Positions 24,104 through 35,601 of a stretch of 64,000 nucleotides of DNA are shown here, one piece after another. The position numbers and the translations under genes are program-made. Within the stretch, counting starts at the first letter, position 1. Each line of letters begins with the position of its first letter. The notes below the pieces were generated by a model, which saw nothing but the letters and a program-made list of their open reading frames with translations, did not search any database and was not told where the DNA came from. The stretch comes from Rhodosorus marinus (lineage: Eukaryota; Rhodophyta; Stylonematophyceae; Stylonematales; Stylonemataceae), in assembly GCA_029953675.1 (NCBI GenBank), contig JAMWBK010000004.1, positions 1,674,001-1,738,000 of the forward strand, written 5' to 3'.

Positions 24104-26070
24104 ATGTCCAGGGTAGTGCTCGACTTAGCTAAACAGATGAATGAGATGAAGGTGTTTAATATTCTGGTTGGACTTCTTTTTGCCGTGTCTATCATCTACG
24201 TGGTGATTGCACCTTTCACAAAGGTTTGAATTCTTCTCAGCACCTCTAATCTGTCTAGGAGCTGAAGCCCTGAGCTCTGCTTCTGTTCCTTCGCTCACGG
24301 TTATGAAAAAAAATAAAATTTCCGCTTTCGTCTTCTTCCCCCTAACTGAAAAACTCAGGTTGAGGAAAGCTTCAACGTTCAAGCCACCCACGATATCCTC
24401 GCGCTTGGCCTTGACATCGATAAGTATGACCATCTTCAGTTTCCTGGTGTGGTAAGAGAGACAGAGACCAAACGAAAAATCCCGCCGACATTTGTCTCTA
24501 AAGAGATCGTTGAGACTGAGAAGCCGCTCACTAACTTCACAGGTGCCGAGGACGTTCCTTGGACCCGTTGCGTTGGCCTTGGTCGCACTTCCGCTTCAAT
24601 TTCTGAGAGCCGCCGACGGGTCACGGTTTCCACTGCTACTGATAACCAGAAGCGAGCTGGCGGTTTTGACCGTGACTTCAATAACCAAGCTGCTCTCTTC
24701 GTTTCGATCGGTGTTCTCATCCACCGATGCGTGCTTTGCTGCGCTGTGTTTCCTATCTCAATTCCACTTGCTCTTCTACTCGTCGAGGCCGTTGCCGAAT
24801 GTCTTTGCCCTTGTTCTGACAAACTTGGCGAATGCAGCGAGGGTCAGCTCTCCGGAATCGTCCGTTTCGACGTTCTTACTCTGTGTTGCAGCCGCGGTCT
24901 TCCGCTGCGAGATTGGGATTCTCATCATCACTACGCTAGTGGCGGACTCAATCGTTTTCCCGAAGACGTTGCCTAAGCGACTCTTACTCGGATTCCTAGG
25001 CGGTGTCTTGGGAGCGCTTGCGTCGTTTCAAACTGACTCAGCCTTTTGGAAGCGGCCCTGCTACCCAGAGCTCGAGGTGTTCTTCTTCAACGTTGTCCTC
25101 AACAAGAGCAAAGAGTGGGGCGTATCGCCACTTCACTGGTACTTCACGTCGGCCATCCCTAGAGCTCTACTTGGCTCTCTTCCGCTGGCTGTCTATGGCC
25201 TGGCTGTAGATCGACGATTAGCACGAATCGTCTACCCAAACTTAGTATTCGTTGTAATCTACTCCTACCTTCCTCACAAAGAGCTCCGGTAAGAAGTCGT
25301 TCTCTAAAAAGACCTACAGATAAATTAAGGCAACTGACTCGCCTGCGACCTTGTGCACGTTGCTCTACGCAAAGGTTCATCTTCTATGCGCTGCCGATGC
25401 TCAACTTGTGTGCTGGAGTCGGCCTATCCTCTTTGTTCAAGTCCAGGTCCAAATCGAAGCTGAGATACCTTACGTTCCTGTGCGGTTGTGGGCTCCTCCT
25501 GGCTTCACTGCTGGTGACGATGTTCGCGCTCTACGCCTCACGCCTCAACTACCCCGGAGGTCACGCTCTAAGAACCATGCATGAGTTGGAAGCAAGCGCC
25601 GAAAGAGCAAACGTTCTCGGCGACGACGAGGCGCATCGATTTGTACACATCGATGTCGATGCGGCCATGACCGGTGTATCGCGTTTTCGTAAGCGTGAAG
25701 AACCCAGAAATCTTTTCAGCAGGCCATGAGGGAGCCTAGAGCCTAACTATATCCTGTCTGCGACTAACAGTCGAAAGCCCAGCGACATGGACGTACTCGA
25801 AGGAAGAGGACCACACGACTCTCAACTGGACAGACTTCTCACATCTCGTTACTGCGCGACCGCACGTGGAAGGATTCAAGGTAAGATCCAGACTTCTAGA
25901 AAGCTAATCGAACTTGGCGACATGCCACTCGCAGAGAGCTGATACGCTCCTCTACTTCTTCTTTTCAGTGTGTTCACGTTGAGCAAGGTTTCATCAAAAG
26001 TTCGTTGCGAGAATTGAGCGTTACGACAGAGCCAAAAGTGTTCGTCCACGTAAGAGAAGACCTATTGTAA
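24104..26070 (+). CDS. ALG12: ALG12, Dol-P-Man:Man7GlcNAc2-PP-Dol alpha-1,6-mannosyltransferase, six exons
   Basis: Exons 24104-24223, 24359-24451, 24543-25288, 25375-25688, 25771-25880 and 25969-26070 give 494 aa, against 488 in human. It is a multi-spanning GT22-family enzyme. Hallmarks are [12 protein letters not shown] in the first lumenal loop, [71 protein letters not shown] and [14 protein letters not shown], all characteristic of ALG12 rather than ALG9 or PIG-B. The enzyme adds the eighth mannose to the lipid-linked N-glycan precursor in the ER lumen. The start ATG precedes a short tail and a first transmembrane helix ending in APFTK. It converges with the zinc-finger gene downstream. 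Confidence 0.97.
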
Positions 26071-26520
26071 ACGTTCGAAATGTTGGTGAGCTTGCTCCTG
26101 GGAGCAGCGTTTGGCGTTCCGCACAGTGGAAAAACACGCTTGCCATAGTTTTGTCGACGGAAAGGAAGCTTGTTTCATACGCGCTTAGGGGGAGGCATCC
26201 AATCCAGCAAAAATATGTTGCCAAACGAAGGCTTTTAGATCGAGAGAGGTCTACGCCGCTGATCGGAGTCTTGAACGAAAGGAACCGTTAGGCGAGGCAC
26301 AGCTTGGAAGAAAGCCAACTTTCTGCTGGGAGGCGGAGAGATCTGTGGGGGAAGGGCTACACTTGAAAAGCTCGATTTACAAAGATGCTTTGCATGAGTT
26401 TGTTTATATATAGATACGTCTAGTTACAAGGGAAAAGAACAGGCCAACAAATCACCATTCTCGCCGTAATTGAGGACTATACATAGGCGGCTTGTTGTCC
26501 AACCAAGTCAATCTTGACTC
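26071..26520. other. Convergent intergenic spacer
   Basis: These 450 nt lie between the stop codons of ALG12 and the first zinc-finger gene and should hold both 3' UTRs. I see no gene. Confidence 0.5.
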
Positions 26521-27963
26521 CTAGAAGAGAACTGGCTTCAAACCATCCATGGGGAGACGCGGGTGGCTCAAATCGACCGTGCTCGGAGGTGCAGAATCCG
26601 ACATGTGTCTGTGCTGCTTGTGTCTGATCATATCGCTCCTCTGGAAGTAGCCAGTTCCGCATATATCGCACTTGTACGGTCTCTCCTTGAGATGAACTGA
26701 GCGGATGTGACGCTGCAGCTTATATTTCGTTGAGAAGAAGGTACCGCATACTTCGCATTGACTGTCCCTCTTCTGCTCGTGGACCGATTCTACATGGGTC
26801 TTCAGGTGGGAACTCTGTGAGAACCGCTTATCGCAGACCTTACACACGAACCTCTTCTCCTGAAGATGTACCGTACGAACGTGACGCTCGCGATCATACT
26901 TTCTATCGAAGCTAGCACCACAGAATCCGCACTCCGACTTGGTCTTCGGCTTCGGCTCAGTAGAAGTCTGAGATCCGGACATGCCGGATACTTCGCTGCT
27001 GATGGTCATGCTCAGCATTGCATCATCGACATTGAAATCTGGCAAATTCTCAACCTGAACGCCCGCCTTTCCCACCTGTCCGCTCCCCACCAACGCGACC
27101 TGTCCGGAGGAGGCAACTGCCGTTTCCTCAACCGTAAAGTCTGCCGTCTTCAGCGGGTTGAAGATGGGAAGGTTCTGAAGAACCCTGTCGAAGAGCATTG
27201 TCTTTCTCTGGTCCATCTCCGTCTGCCCGTGAACCAGTTCCAGGGAAAAGTTTCCCCAGGTGGCAATCATCGGGATACATTGGTTCCCCACGTGCTCAAA
27301 TATAACGATCTGCCTCTGGAGCATACTAGCGAGGAAAGTGTTCAAGACGACCTTGAATAGTTCCCACGTGGTGATAGTGGTCATCTTTGGTTTCCGACCC
27401 GTTGTGGACATCTTCTTGAACAGCGCTCCGAATGGAGTCTTCGGAGGGTTAAAGGGTGCAAAGTTGAAGCCTCCCTCTTTCTCCTCCTCGCTCAGCTTTC
27501 TAGACTCGAGGATCGCAGAGTACTTGATCTTATGATTCTCATCCTTATCGACGCAGATGCAGGTCAGCGTGGGAGTCCAGTCGGCCTTCATCGTGCCAAG
27601 TTCAATCTTGTAAATCACCAGCATGTTGTTTTCATACCAGTTGCTCAGAATGATCTCCGCACAGTCTGCATGGATCGAAACCCTGAACCTCTGCTCGAGC
27701 GCGGGCCCGAAACCCAGAAGCACGGGAATAGGAAGCTCTGCACTCATTCGACCGAAAGCATAGTCGTCTGTTTCCTCCGTCAGCATCAGGTAGGCCATTG
27801 GAGACCTACCGCCCATCAGCAACGGGGTAGCACCTCCTCTGTTCTTCGCGTGAATAATAATCGCGTTGTTGTTGGCATTGTCAGCGAGAAAATCATTCTC
27901 ATTCGTCATCAACAGCCAGGACAGGCTCCTGCTGTCCATACCAGCCAGGAAAGCTTCGGCCAT
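26521..27963 (-). CDS. C2H2 zinc-finger protein with unknown N-terminal domain (copy 1)
   Basis: One exon of 480 aa. Four C2H2 fingers occupy about residues 345-453, each Cys-x2-Cys-x12-His-x4-His, with linkers such as LQEKRF and LKERPY instead of the classical TGEKP. The N-terminal 270 residues match no zinc-finger-associated domain I know. They begin MAEAFLAGMDSRSLSWLL and include a GFGPALEQRFRVSIHADCAEI block. The protein at 33732 on the opposite strand has the same architecture and a diverged version of this N-terminal part, so the two are paralogues. A DNA-binding transcription regulator is the natural inference. There is a CT tract (GA on the sense strand) within 60 nt upstream of the ATG. 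Confidence 0.9.
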   Translation of the reverse strand: MAEAFLAGMDSRSLSWLLMTNENDFLADNANNNAIIIHAKNRGGATPLLMGGRSPMAYLMLTEETDDYAFGRMSAELPIPVLLGFGPALEQRFRVSIHADCAEIILSNWYENNMLVIYKIELGTMKADWTPTLTCICVDKDENHKIKYSAILESRKLSEEEKEGGFNFAPFNPPKTPFGALFKKMSTTGRKPKMTTITTWELFKVVLNTFLASMLQRQIVIFEHVGNQCIPMIATWGNFSLELVHGQTEMDQRKTMLFDRVLQNLPIFNPLKTADFTVEETAVASSGQVALVGSGQVGKAGVQVENLPDFNVDDAMLSMTISSEVSGMSGSQTSTEPKPKTKSECGFCGASFDRKYDRERHVRTVHLQEKRFVCKVCDKRFSQSSHLKTHVESVHEQKRDSQCEVCGTFFSTKYKLQRHIRSVHLKERPYKCDICGTGYFQRSDMIRHKQHRHMSDSAPPSTVDLSHPRLPMDGLKPVLF

Positions 27964-29938
27964 ATTTCAAATACAGCTCTCCTTTCTCTCGCTCTCTCTC
28001 TCTATCTGTCTCTCTATCGCTCAAATAAGTAACTCAGGAACCCGACCAACCCCAACTCTATCCCGCCTCGCGCTAAGTTCCTCCTCCCCCTTTCCACCTC
28101 CTGTTATACATACAGGTCCACTCGTTCACTCCTCACCTTATCCCCTTTATCCCCTACCCACGCTTGCCCTCCATACTATCCTTCATATATATTTTTCAGA
28201 CAAGAACCAAACCCATCACATCCTCTTACCAATATGCCACAAAACTATCTTCAAGTTCAATTAAAATATCCTTCTCATGATCCCTCCCACTCCCCCCCCC
28301 CACCAACCCATACAAACCCTACTCAATGTCATCCTACCCGTGTGCGTGACTGCTGACATGGTGTCAATAACCAAAAAAAAAAAAAAACCACACAGAACTA
28401 TGAAAACAAAAAACCCAACAAAAAAATGAGAAAGCAAACGAACCAAAAAAAAGAGTTTTCATGATTCCCCTCCTCAAAAAAAATAAAAAATAAAATTGGA
28501 CAAGTAAAAGGGTTTTGTGTCTGTGTTTTTTTTGTTTTTTTGCGGATCGAAAGAGTTGACTCTCTATTCCGATTGGTGTCGTGCCGTACCATTTATTTTA
28601 ATAAAAACAGGGATACTCTATTTTTAGATATTATCAAACCAAAAAAATTAAATTTCATCTTAAGGCAGGGTCTGACGGTTTAAAAAAGTAAGATAATTAC
28701 GATTATTGATATAAGGCTGTCTTCCGTTAAAAAAACTATTTTCGTAGCCGAAAACGAAAAAAACGAAATATCTATTTTTAGATTTCCATTTTTAGGAAAT
28801 TAGAACTACATGGATTATTCCGATATGAAACATAAACCGCCTTGGAGTTTCCAAGGGGATTATGAACGCACCGGATCGCATCGGCTGATGAGAAATTTTG
28901 TAATTATTTCCGTTGATTGAGCTTTTTTCTGGTGGGGATTTACCCCTTGTATTTCTTTAGAATTTCCATCCGGAGGACGGTTCAGAATATGACATGGAAG
29001 ATGATGGGCCCACAAGCATGCTGTGGATTTATTCCTTGATTATTATTTCTATATTTCATTGTACTTAGTCTTAGGAGTCGTGTGAAACCCCCCCCACCAG
29101 CCCTCCAATCGAGAAGGTGTTTTTTATATTGTATGCCATGCTGTAGCTATATAAAATATAGAAATTTCATTACCTCGTGGTATCCATCAGGGCTGATTGG
29201 TCTGACTATAATTTACTTAGAAATCTGATGCGGTGCACGTGGGAAAACGAATTGACAGTGGCAGTATATCTAGGCGAGGAGAGGGGGACCTGGGTTGCAG
29301 GTAGTTGACATATTCTTCTCGGGAAAGATTCTACTGGCAGGATTTAAAGAATTGTTGTGAGCTCGTTGTACAGGTTGCAGGGGGTGTGAAGTAGTCGGAT
29401 TGTATCCGCCATATTTGTTCCTTTTTTGGAGCCCTGCGTAAGCATGTGTTCAATTCGATTCGGCGCTGAGCGGGTGGGAGGTGTCAACGCACGATCAATA
29501 GTTATCTCGTTCTACGTTATCGATGAGGAACTGCAGCGCAGATTAAGTCTCTTGAATATAAACCCCTGATCATTTAAGTCTCCAAGTATTCCTATTCTCC
29601 CGGAACCCTTTTTTTTTTTTTTTCAAGTGTTCTGCAGGGCTTTTTTGAAAGAGCTGATTAGACGTTGGCAGCAATAGAACCTCCCCAGGCGTTGACCGTC
29701 AGCGGCATTCTGCTGAGCTCTTTTGGATAGCCGGAATCAGAACCCCGGCAGTTTTGGAAACCTCGTCAAGTTGTGGGAAACATTGGCCGCTCCTTTTCCA
29801 TTGAGGAGGGTTTCCATGGTAAGCAGTTTATCGTGGCCCCCGACCAGCTTCGGTTTAGCTGATCTCAGCGAGGTCTCCAAAACTGGGCTGAATTCTAGTG
29901 TGAAGTAATCCGTCCAATTGAAATGCGTTTGTGGAACG
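27964..29938. other. Intergenic region, AT-rich with homopolymer tracts
   Basis: A CT-rich tract at 27981-28019 adjoins the zinc-finger start. A/T homopolymers occur around 28.37-28.75 kb, and 28.6-29.2 kb is AT-rich. A 61-codon frame at 29.72 kb is not convincing. I see no gene. Confidence 0.45.
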
Positions 29939-31720
29939 TTAGTATGGGCTTTGCTGGAGGCTCACAGTGGCGGTGAATCCATGTAGTGTACTAGGAAACA
30001 AGCGCGGACCCATGCAAATATCAGGACTTTCCGTTTCTCCGCCGTCTAAACCTCCATCCCAAAATGGCGCGTAAAAATATTGTCCGGGGCATTGCGTGGG
30101 ACCTTTCGCGGTTTGGGTGCTGCCCATCGCCTCGACGAATATATAGCCGTGACTAGTGAGCGCCAATTTCTCGAATCCTTTGGGAATCGACCTGGGTGAC
30201 AATTTCAGGAAAACCAAGACTCAGACGACGCGTACGAACTATACAGGTACTTCAATCCATCATAATCATAGGTCAAGAAGGGAAAGTCCCTTTCAGGCGG
30301 GAGCTTTCTCGCTGCTTCTTGGAAGCGGACGATGGACTCCTTTCCTAGCACCAGAACCAGAGGCACTCACAACTTGCAGAAGCACCTTGTCCAAGTGCCG
30401 TTTCGAGCATTAGGCTCATGGCGGTCGTGCTTTGTCTTTAGATCCTAGATACGATGAGCGGGTAGTGCGTTTTGGCAAGTAGTTGTCAGAGCATCAATTC
30501 CCTTCCTGCGCGACGTTCCTTTGGAAAACGCATTTGATTAACAAGTCCGCTTGTGAAACTAGGAGCTTGCACAATCTCCACATGTCTTCTGGCTTCGCGT
30601 GACGAACATCTGTCTTCTGAACAATGCCTTGCTCTCAAGTGGAGAATAGGTCCATCGAGTAGAAGAGCAGAGTAGACGATGAGCAGACGGGATTCCGATC
30701 CCACGGCACGTCTCCCAGACCTGAGCTTTGAGGCCTTCTGCCCCAGTTAAGAGCGCAGCCTTGTACTCGACTCAAAGTCGATCAAAGGAGAGAGTGTCCC
30801 ATCCCCTTGGTGAAGAATTTTGCAAATCTCATTCATCCTTGATCCCTTAGGCGAGGTCCGCGATTCTGTCTCGATGCTGTTGTGAAGGGCCTCACAGAGC
30901 ACAAACCCAAACTGTTCTTCTGCGTCCCGTTTCGGCTTGCCCAGAACAGGACATGGCTCGAGAAACATCTCTAGATGACGGTTGACAAAATTCTTGGCGC
31001 TGACTTTCCGCTCTAGAGTAGCGAAGAAACCTTAACTGAACGGACCAGCTGATGAAGCGCCCCCGGAAAGTCAGCAGGATGACCGAAACTCTTTTCCACT
31101 CGACTGTTCTAAAGTGCCTCAATGTTGGAATAATTCCATCGATTCCATATTTCTCGAGCAGTCCAGATGAAGACATTTTCAGAAGCAACGAACATAGACC
31201 CTGTTCGATGAGGCCCCCGCTGTCCTGTGGTCGAACTTTTCTACCCCTGGCTGCACTAAACTCACTGATCGGAGCTTCTAAAGGGATCCAACTACTGTTC
31301 ACAGCCGTGCCATTACACACGCAGCGAGTCGTGAACTAAGGGGACCATACTTCTTGGGCGTGCTCAGAATTCGAAGACCCTAGAGGCGCATCGCAACCAA
31401 AAGCTTTGAGCAGGGGAAAGTTTTTGATCCAAATGCTTCACACCATATGAGGGAGCAGTACCATCGTCATTCCCAACTATCCAAAATAGCCACGACCCAT
31501 CAACCTGCTCTCGCTCGGGTGGAAGAGGGTTCCGCTGGTATTGTTTTACAATGACAATCAGGGTTCGATAAGTTTCGACACGCAGAGACTGCACGGCCTA
31601 GAATCCGCTACGATCTTGTCCTCGACACGTAGTGCAAGGAGACTTGCGCGCTTCTCGCAAAAGTCCCTCTCCCTTATGGCATCAAAACGGAAGAAACTCC
31701 CGATGCAACCCCGATGCACG
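29939..31720 (-). CDS. Unidentified multi-exon gene, exon limits approximate
   Basis: A series of coding-like segments follows one another on the minus strand, in changing frames with plausible splice sites between them. In order: about 31.70-31.56 kb (FDAIRERDFCEKRASLLALR), 31.54-31.38 (DGSWLFWIVGNDDGTAPSYG), 31.25-31.09 (LLEKYGIDGIIPTLRHFRTV), 31.01-30.75 (NFVNRHLEMFLEPCPVLGKP, then SPLIDFES), 30.62-30.45 (KPEDMWRLCKLLVSQADLLI), 30.345-30.205 (SIVRFQEAARKLPPERDFPF, DYDGLKYLYSSYASS) and 30.19-29.94 (KGFEKLALTSHGYIFVEAMG, QYFYAPFWDGG). The last segment ends at a stop at 29939. Together this suggests a protein of about 450-500 aa. I do not recognise it. I could not fix all junctions, so decay or an error in one exon is possible. 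Confidence 0.4.
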
Positions 31721-33731
31721 GAGTTCGAAAACTGCGGTTTCTCCAGTGAAAGTTTGAAGAAAACACTCCCCAGTTGGTTGGGAAACTAAACAAAACGGTG
31801 GAAGGTGTTCGATCAAAATACATCATTTCGTGTTCGTGCAGCTACTCCGTACACATGTCTAACCCCCGTTTCCCCAAAATCTCGGACTTCATATCAGCTG
31901 AGGGCGCTGCAGGCTACTTACGCAAACAAAGCCCTTTCAGCAACAACCAACGAACACGTATCCAACTCGCAACATCCTTTTCGACACTTCCGAGGATCCG
32001 GCGATGATCTAGAACTAACCGTTATTTCTAAAAAAGGGCTTGTTACTCTCAAATAGATTCGTAATTATCTCATATTCATTATTATTTTGCACAATTATAG
32101 ACCTAGATCAAATTCCACCAAATCAAAGAACAATTGTACTGACAGTTCCGTTGATCAAAATGGCTAGAGAAAACCAGTGAGTTGATTAATCAATCGAAGG
32201 TTTCGACAGATGGACAGTCATGCGTATACAAATCATCAAAAAAGTTTACAACTAAAAAAATAGCTTCAGGACACCTGTCAATTGCAAGTTTCGAGAGACA
32301 TTGACACTCGTTGACTTGAAATTGGTTTTAGCCAGAAACAAAAAAAAAGAGTTTTCCTGAAAAAAGGAAGAACTTTGCAGAATTCGTCGGGGGTAGGAGG
32401 GGGGTAGATCTAGGTCAGATGGTTCACGTCGTCATTTGCATGGCGTGATAGTGCACAAGCACAGTTGAATGATAGTGGTTTGGGAGTACTCAAGACACGA
32501 GAGATGCGGATAGGTTGCACCTGTCACTGGACTGGGCCCGAAAAAAACAAGTTACGAATCTTTTAATTTAATTGTTTTTATTCAACTGTGATATCTTGTT
32601 TTGATGCCCCTGTTTTTTGTGCTTGCCAATTAGGAGCTTTTCTTAGAGACGCATTGCTGTTGGGAGTCAACAGAATCCATGAGAGGATATTCGGGTTTTG
32701 CACCAAAACGTGTATTTCTCTATATAAATTTCGGACGAAACGAAAGAAGAGGAAGGGGGGTGGAGGTAGGGGGGTGGGGTTTTGGGGGGCTCTATTCCTT
32801 ACTTTTCCCCAGGCCTTGCTCGCCGAGATCTCGGCTGCCAAATGCACACCTAGGCGAAAGAAAGGAGAGGGGGTCCTGTCATGATCACCGGATCAAACAA
32901 ATTCCGTATTTTTCTTCCGCTATTCTCTTTTTAGAGTCTATTATCAAGATATGAGAGGGGTTGGTAAAATACGTCCCAACCGAGTTTTGACCAATGTTCC
33001 AGTTTCAACAGAACCTCCACCCCTCCTCCGCCAAGTCTTCCCTAGTACGGACGAAGAAGTGCGCTTTGGGGGTTGCGTTCCTAGCTGGGCTTTCGCTACT
33101 TGACGTGCTCCGTTTTCAATTTTTTATTTCAATTTTCAATCATTTCCAATAGGACAACTGTCCAAACCCTGGTTCGGGCATGCTGGCGGGGCGAACTGGG
33201 CAATGAGTAGTGGAGCAAACTGCTGGTTAAGGAGGTTGCTACTCAATTTTGGCCTTCTTTTTTTTGGTATGTTTTTGAAGGCATGTTCTCGAAGGGTTTT
33301 GTGTTCGTGTTGGAAATGACGGTAAAAGCGCTGAGATTTTGGTGCCTTTTGGACCGGAATTTACCGTCCGGAAACGTTGGTTTTTTCTTTTTGGGGGGGT
33401 GGGCTTCCTGAAGGAGGGATGGATTTTGTGGATTTTTTTTTCTTTTGCGTGACGAGAATAAAAAGTCTGGGAGTTGGGTAGAGCGTGGGAGGGGAACAGG
33501 GCAGACGGGGAAGCGAGGGGAAGGGTATGGTGATGGTGTTCACTAGGTTGGTTTAGGTCTCTTCTCGATTTTGTTGCTGAGGAGCGGAGGAAGAGGGTTG
33601 GGTGAGGGGAGGAGTTGGTTTTCAGCTGCTTGAGAGTCTGCTGTGGGTTTTTGGTTTTGTGCCCGGGGGGGGGGGGGGAGGGTTTGAGGGGGGTTGGATA
33701 GGAGTGAGCTTGCTGAGTAGGGTTTTGAGTT
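31721..33731. other. Intergenic region, AT-rich, then purine/G-rich leader
   Basis: The stretch 31.98-32.6 kb is AT-rich. From about 32.75 kb the + strand carries long G-rich runs, including a run of about 16 G near 33.66 kb just before the zinc-finger ATG at 33732. The long minus-strand frame here is the mirror of this low-complexity DNA. No separate gene is supported. Confidence 0.5.
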
Positions 33732-35354
33732 ATGGCGAACTTATTCTTATCGGGTCTGGACATTACCAGTAGAAGATGGCTTCTCTTCGAGGAGAAGCAG
33801 TGGGACTCTGTGAACTTTGATGCCCTCGAAACTGCGATTGCAATTTCGCATTCTGAGGTTGAGAAGGGCGATCCGGAGAAGACTGCAAAGGGGAGTTGCA
33901 CCGCAAATCCGCTAATGATTATGGAACGGGAGGTGGAGAATTATGTACTCGGAAGGGCGTTTCTGGAGGACCCGTTGGGTCCGATGCTTGGAATGGGAAA
34001 GCCGATTGAGCAACGGTTTCATCTAAAAATGGGCAGCAAGTCTCCGGAGATACTTCTTGCCTCGATGTACGACAAGGGCTATTACATGTTTAGAAAATTG
34101 ACCATTGAGCTGAGTTCTGAGTGGAAACAGGACGCGTCGGCCATCTTCGTGCATGATAGCGATTTGAATAGGGCGTTGTTCACGGTCCTTATCACAACCT
34201 CGGACACGAAACCGTTGTGCACTTGCCCTGGTTATCCTTGCACGTGTGGAAATCCCTTCCAATCAATGAGTGATCTCGCAAGTTTCTACCAGAGGCTTCG
34301 TTCGCAGAGCGCTCAAAGTCCTTGGTCTTTCTTCTCTAAGCTCATGGCAATCGTTCCAACGTTGAAGACGGAGAAACGAGCACAGGCTTTCAAGATGGTT
34401 GGCATGGAGTCAGTACCGATGTGCAACAGGAGTGTTTATTCACACTTATCTGTTGTTCGCGATAAGTTCGAGATTGAGAATCTGAAGTTCTCGTTCGTTC
34501 AGGACTGCATTGAGAAGATAGCAACTCCAAGCGCTGGCCTTCCTATATTCGGCGCGGTTGATGAGCTGAACGGCTTGGATTTGGACTTTGGTCTCGAAGA
34601 GGAAGCTGCGCTTGACTTTGTAGACTCGAACAGAGGCAAGCTCCTTGACGATATGAACGTGAAGAAACTTCCCGCGTTGCAGTACAACAGGGACTCGGAA
34701 CTTTCGAGCTATTCAGCAGGATCCATTGGACTAGCAGATTCCAACGAAACAGCGTTGGTGAATCCGTCCTTTGAATCGGAGAGTCCTATTGATGTAGACT
34801 TAACAACGTTCGGTCCCGCAGCGGCTGGTATTGTTGAAGAGCCCGGTGATGGCGCTAGAGCCTGCATTGTTGGTAGTCCGGTAGATGATGACGCAGACCA
34901 CACAGCTTCTGAAGAAGCTCGACCGACGTGCCCGCACTGTGGTGCGACCTTCAAGAGGAAGTATGAGATGCAGCGACATGTCAAGAGTATTCACTTGAAG
35001 GAGAAGAGGCACACCTGCACTGTTTGTGATAAGGGTTTCTTCCAGCGATCTCATCTCACGGTCCACATGAGAACTGTACATGAAAGGAAGAAGGACGATG
35101 TGTGCACAATTTGCGGTAGATCGTTTGCAACAAAGTACAAGGTCGACAGGCACGTTCGAGCTGTACACAACAAGGAGCGAACTTTCAAGTGTGTTCATTG
35201 CGGAAGCACGTACTACCAGAGCAGCGACCTTAAGCGGCACGTGAGATTGCAGCATCCAAGTGAATATTCAGAGGGAGCCACTTCTCACAGCTCCGAGTTG
35301 TCATTGGAGGGCGCCTTGTCTCCGATAAGACCGGACGAGGCTCCCGTTATGTAG
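33732..35354 (+). CDS. C2H2 zinc-finger protein with unknown N-terminal domain (copy 2)
   Basis: One exon of 540 aa, paralogous to the gene at 26521-27963. The start MANLFLSGLDITSRRWLL parallels the other copy, as does GMGKPIEQRFHLKMGSKSPEI. Four C2H2 fingers lie at about residues 400-508 with the same Cys-x2-Cys-x12-His-x4-His spacing and KEKRH / KERTF linkers. Copy 2 has an insert (about residues 160-180) rich in Cys (CTCPGYPCTC) that copy 1 lacks, and a longer acidic, Ser-rich linker before the fingers. It is probably a nuclear regulator. The immediate upstream DNA is strongly G-rich on the sense strand. Confidence 0.9.
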   Translation: MANLFLSGLDITSRRWLLFEEKQWDSVNFDALETAIAISHSEVEKGDPEKTAKGSCTANPLMIMEREVENYVLGRAFLEDPLGPMLGMGKPIEQRFHLKMGSKSPEILLASMYDKGYYMFRKLTIELSSEWKQDASAIFVHDSDLNRALFTVLITTSDTKPLCTCPGYPCTCGNPFQSMSDLASFYQRLRSQSAQSPWSFFSKLMAIVPTLKTEKRAQAFKMVGMESVPMCNRSVYSHLSVVRDKFEIENLKFSFVQDCIEKIATPSAGLPIFGAVDELNGLDLDFGLEEEAALDFVDSNRGKLLDDMNVKKLPALQYNRDSELSSYSAGSIGLADSNETALVNPSFESESPIDVDLTTFGPAAAGIVEEPGDGARACIVGSPVDDDADHTASEEARPTCPHCGATFKRKYEMQRHVKSIHLKEKRHTCTVCDKGFFQRSHLTVHMRTVHERKKDDVCTICGRSFATKYKVDRHVRAVHNKERTFKCVHCGSTYYQSSDLKRHVRLQHPSEYSEGATSHSSELSLEGALSPIRPDEAPVM

Positions 35355-35601
35355 ATAATTATTTTCACCAGTTGCTTTCCTCATGATTTAAGATAAACAA
35401 GATCGTTTTACAATGAATTATTACGCTACTCACACGGTAGTTCCGCACGTTCATTCAACAGTCCGAGTGCGATGCAAGTCATAAGTTATTCCGAGTACAT
35501 TTACTGGTGTGCGAAGTTAGTTTATGAGCGGTCAAATTGGCTCGCGCGTAATAGAGGTCAATAGCCCGTATAGAGATACGGGATGAGACTCCAACAGGCA
35601 C

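Noticed and set aside
23836-24105. Minus-strand frame beginning [11 protein letters not shown] opposite the ALG12 start, considered as a first exon of the F-box-like gene
   Set aside because: The short exon MTEERETER with a GTGAGC donor fits the phase of the next exon better, and the longer frame overlaps the ALG12 start codon.
24492-24976. Overlapping + strand frames in the ALG12 region
   Set aside because: Only one frame gives ALG12; the others are shadows.
33239-33901. 220-codon minus-strand frame rich in Lys, Pro and Ser
   Set aside because: It mirrors the G-rich leader of the zinc-finger copy 2 gene and overlaps its start; composition is low-complexity.
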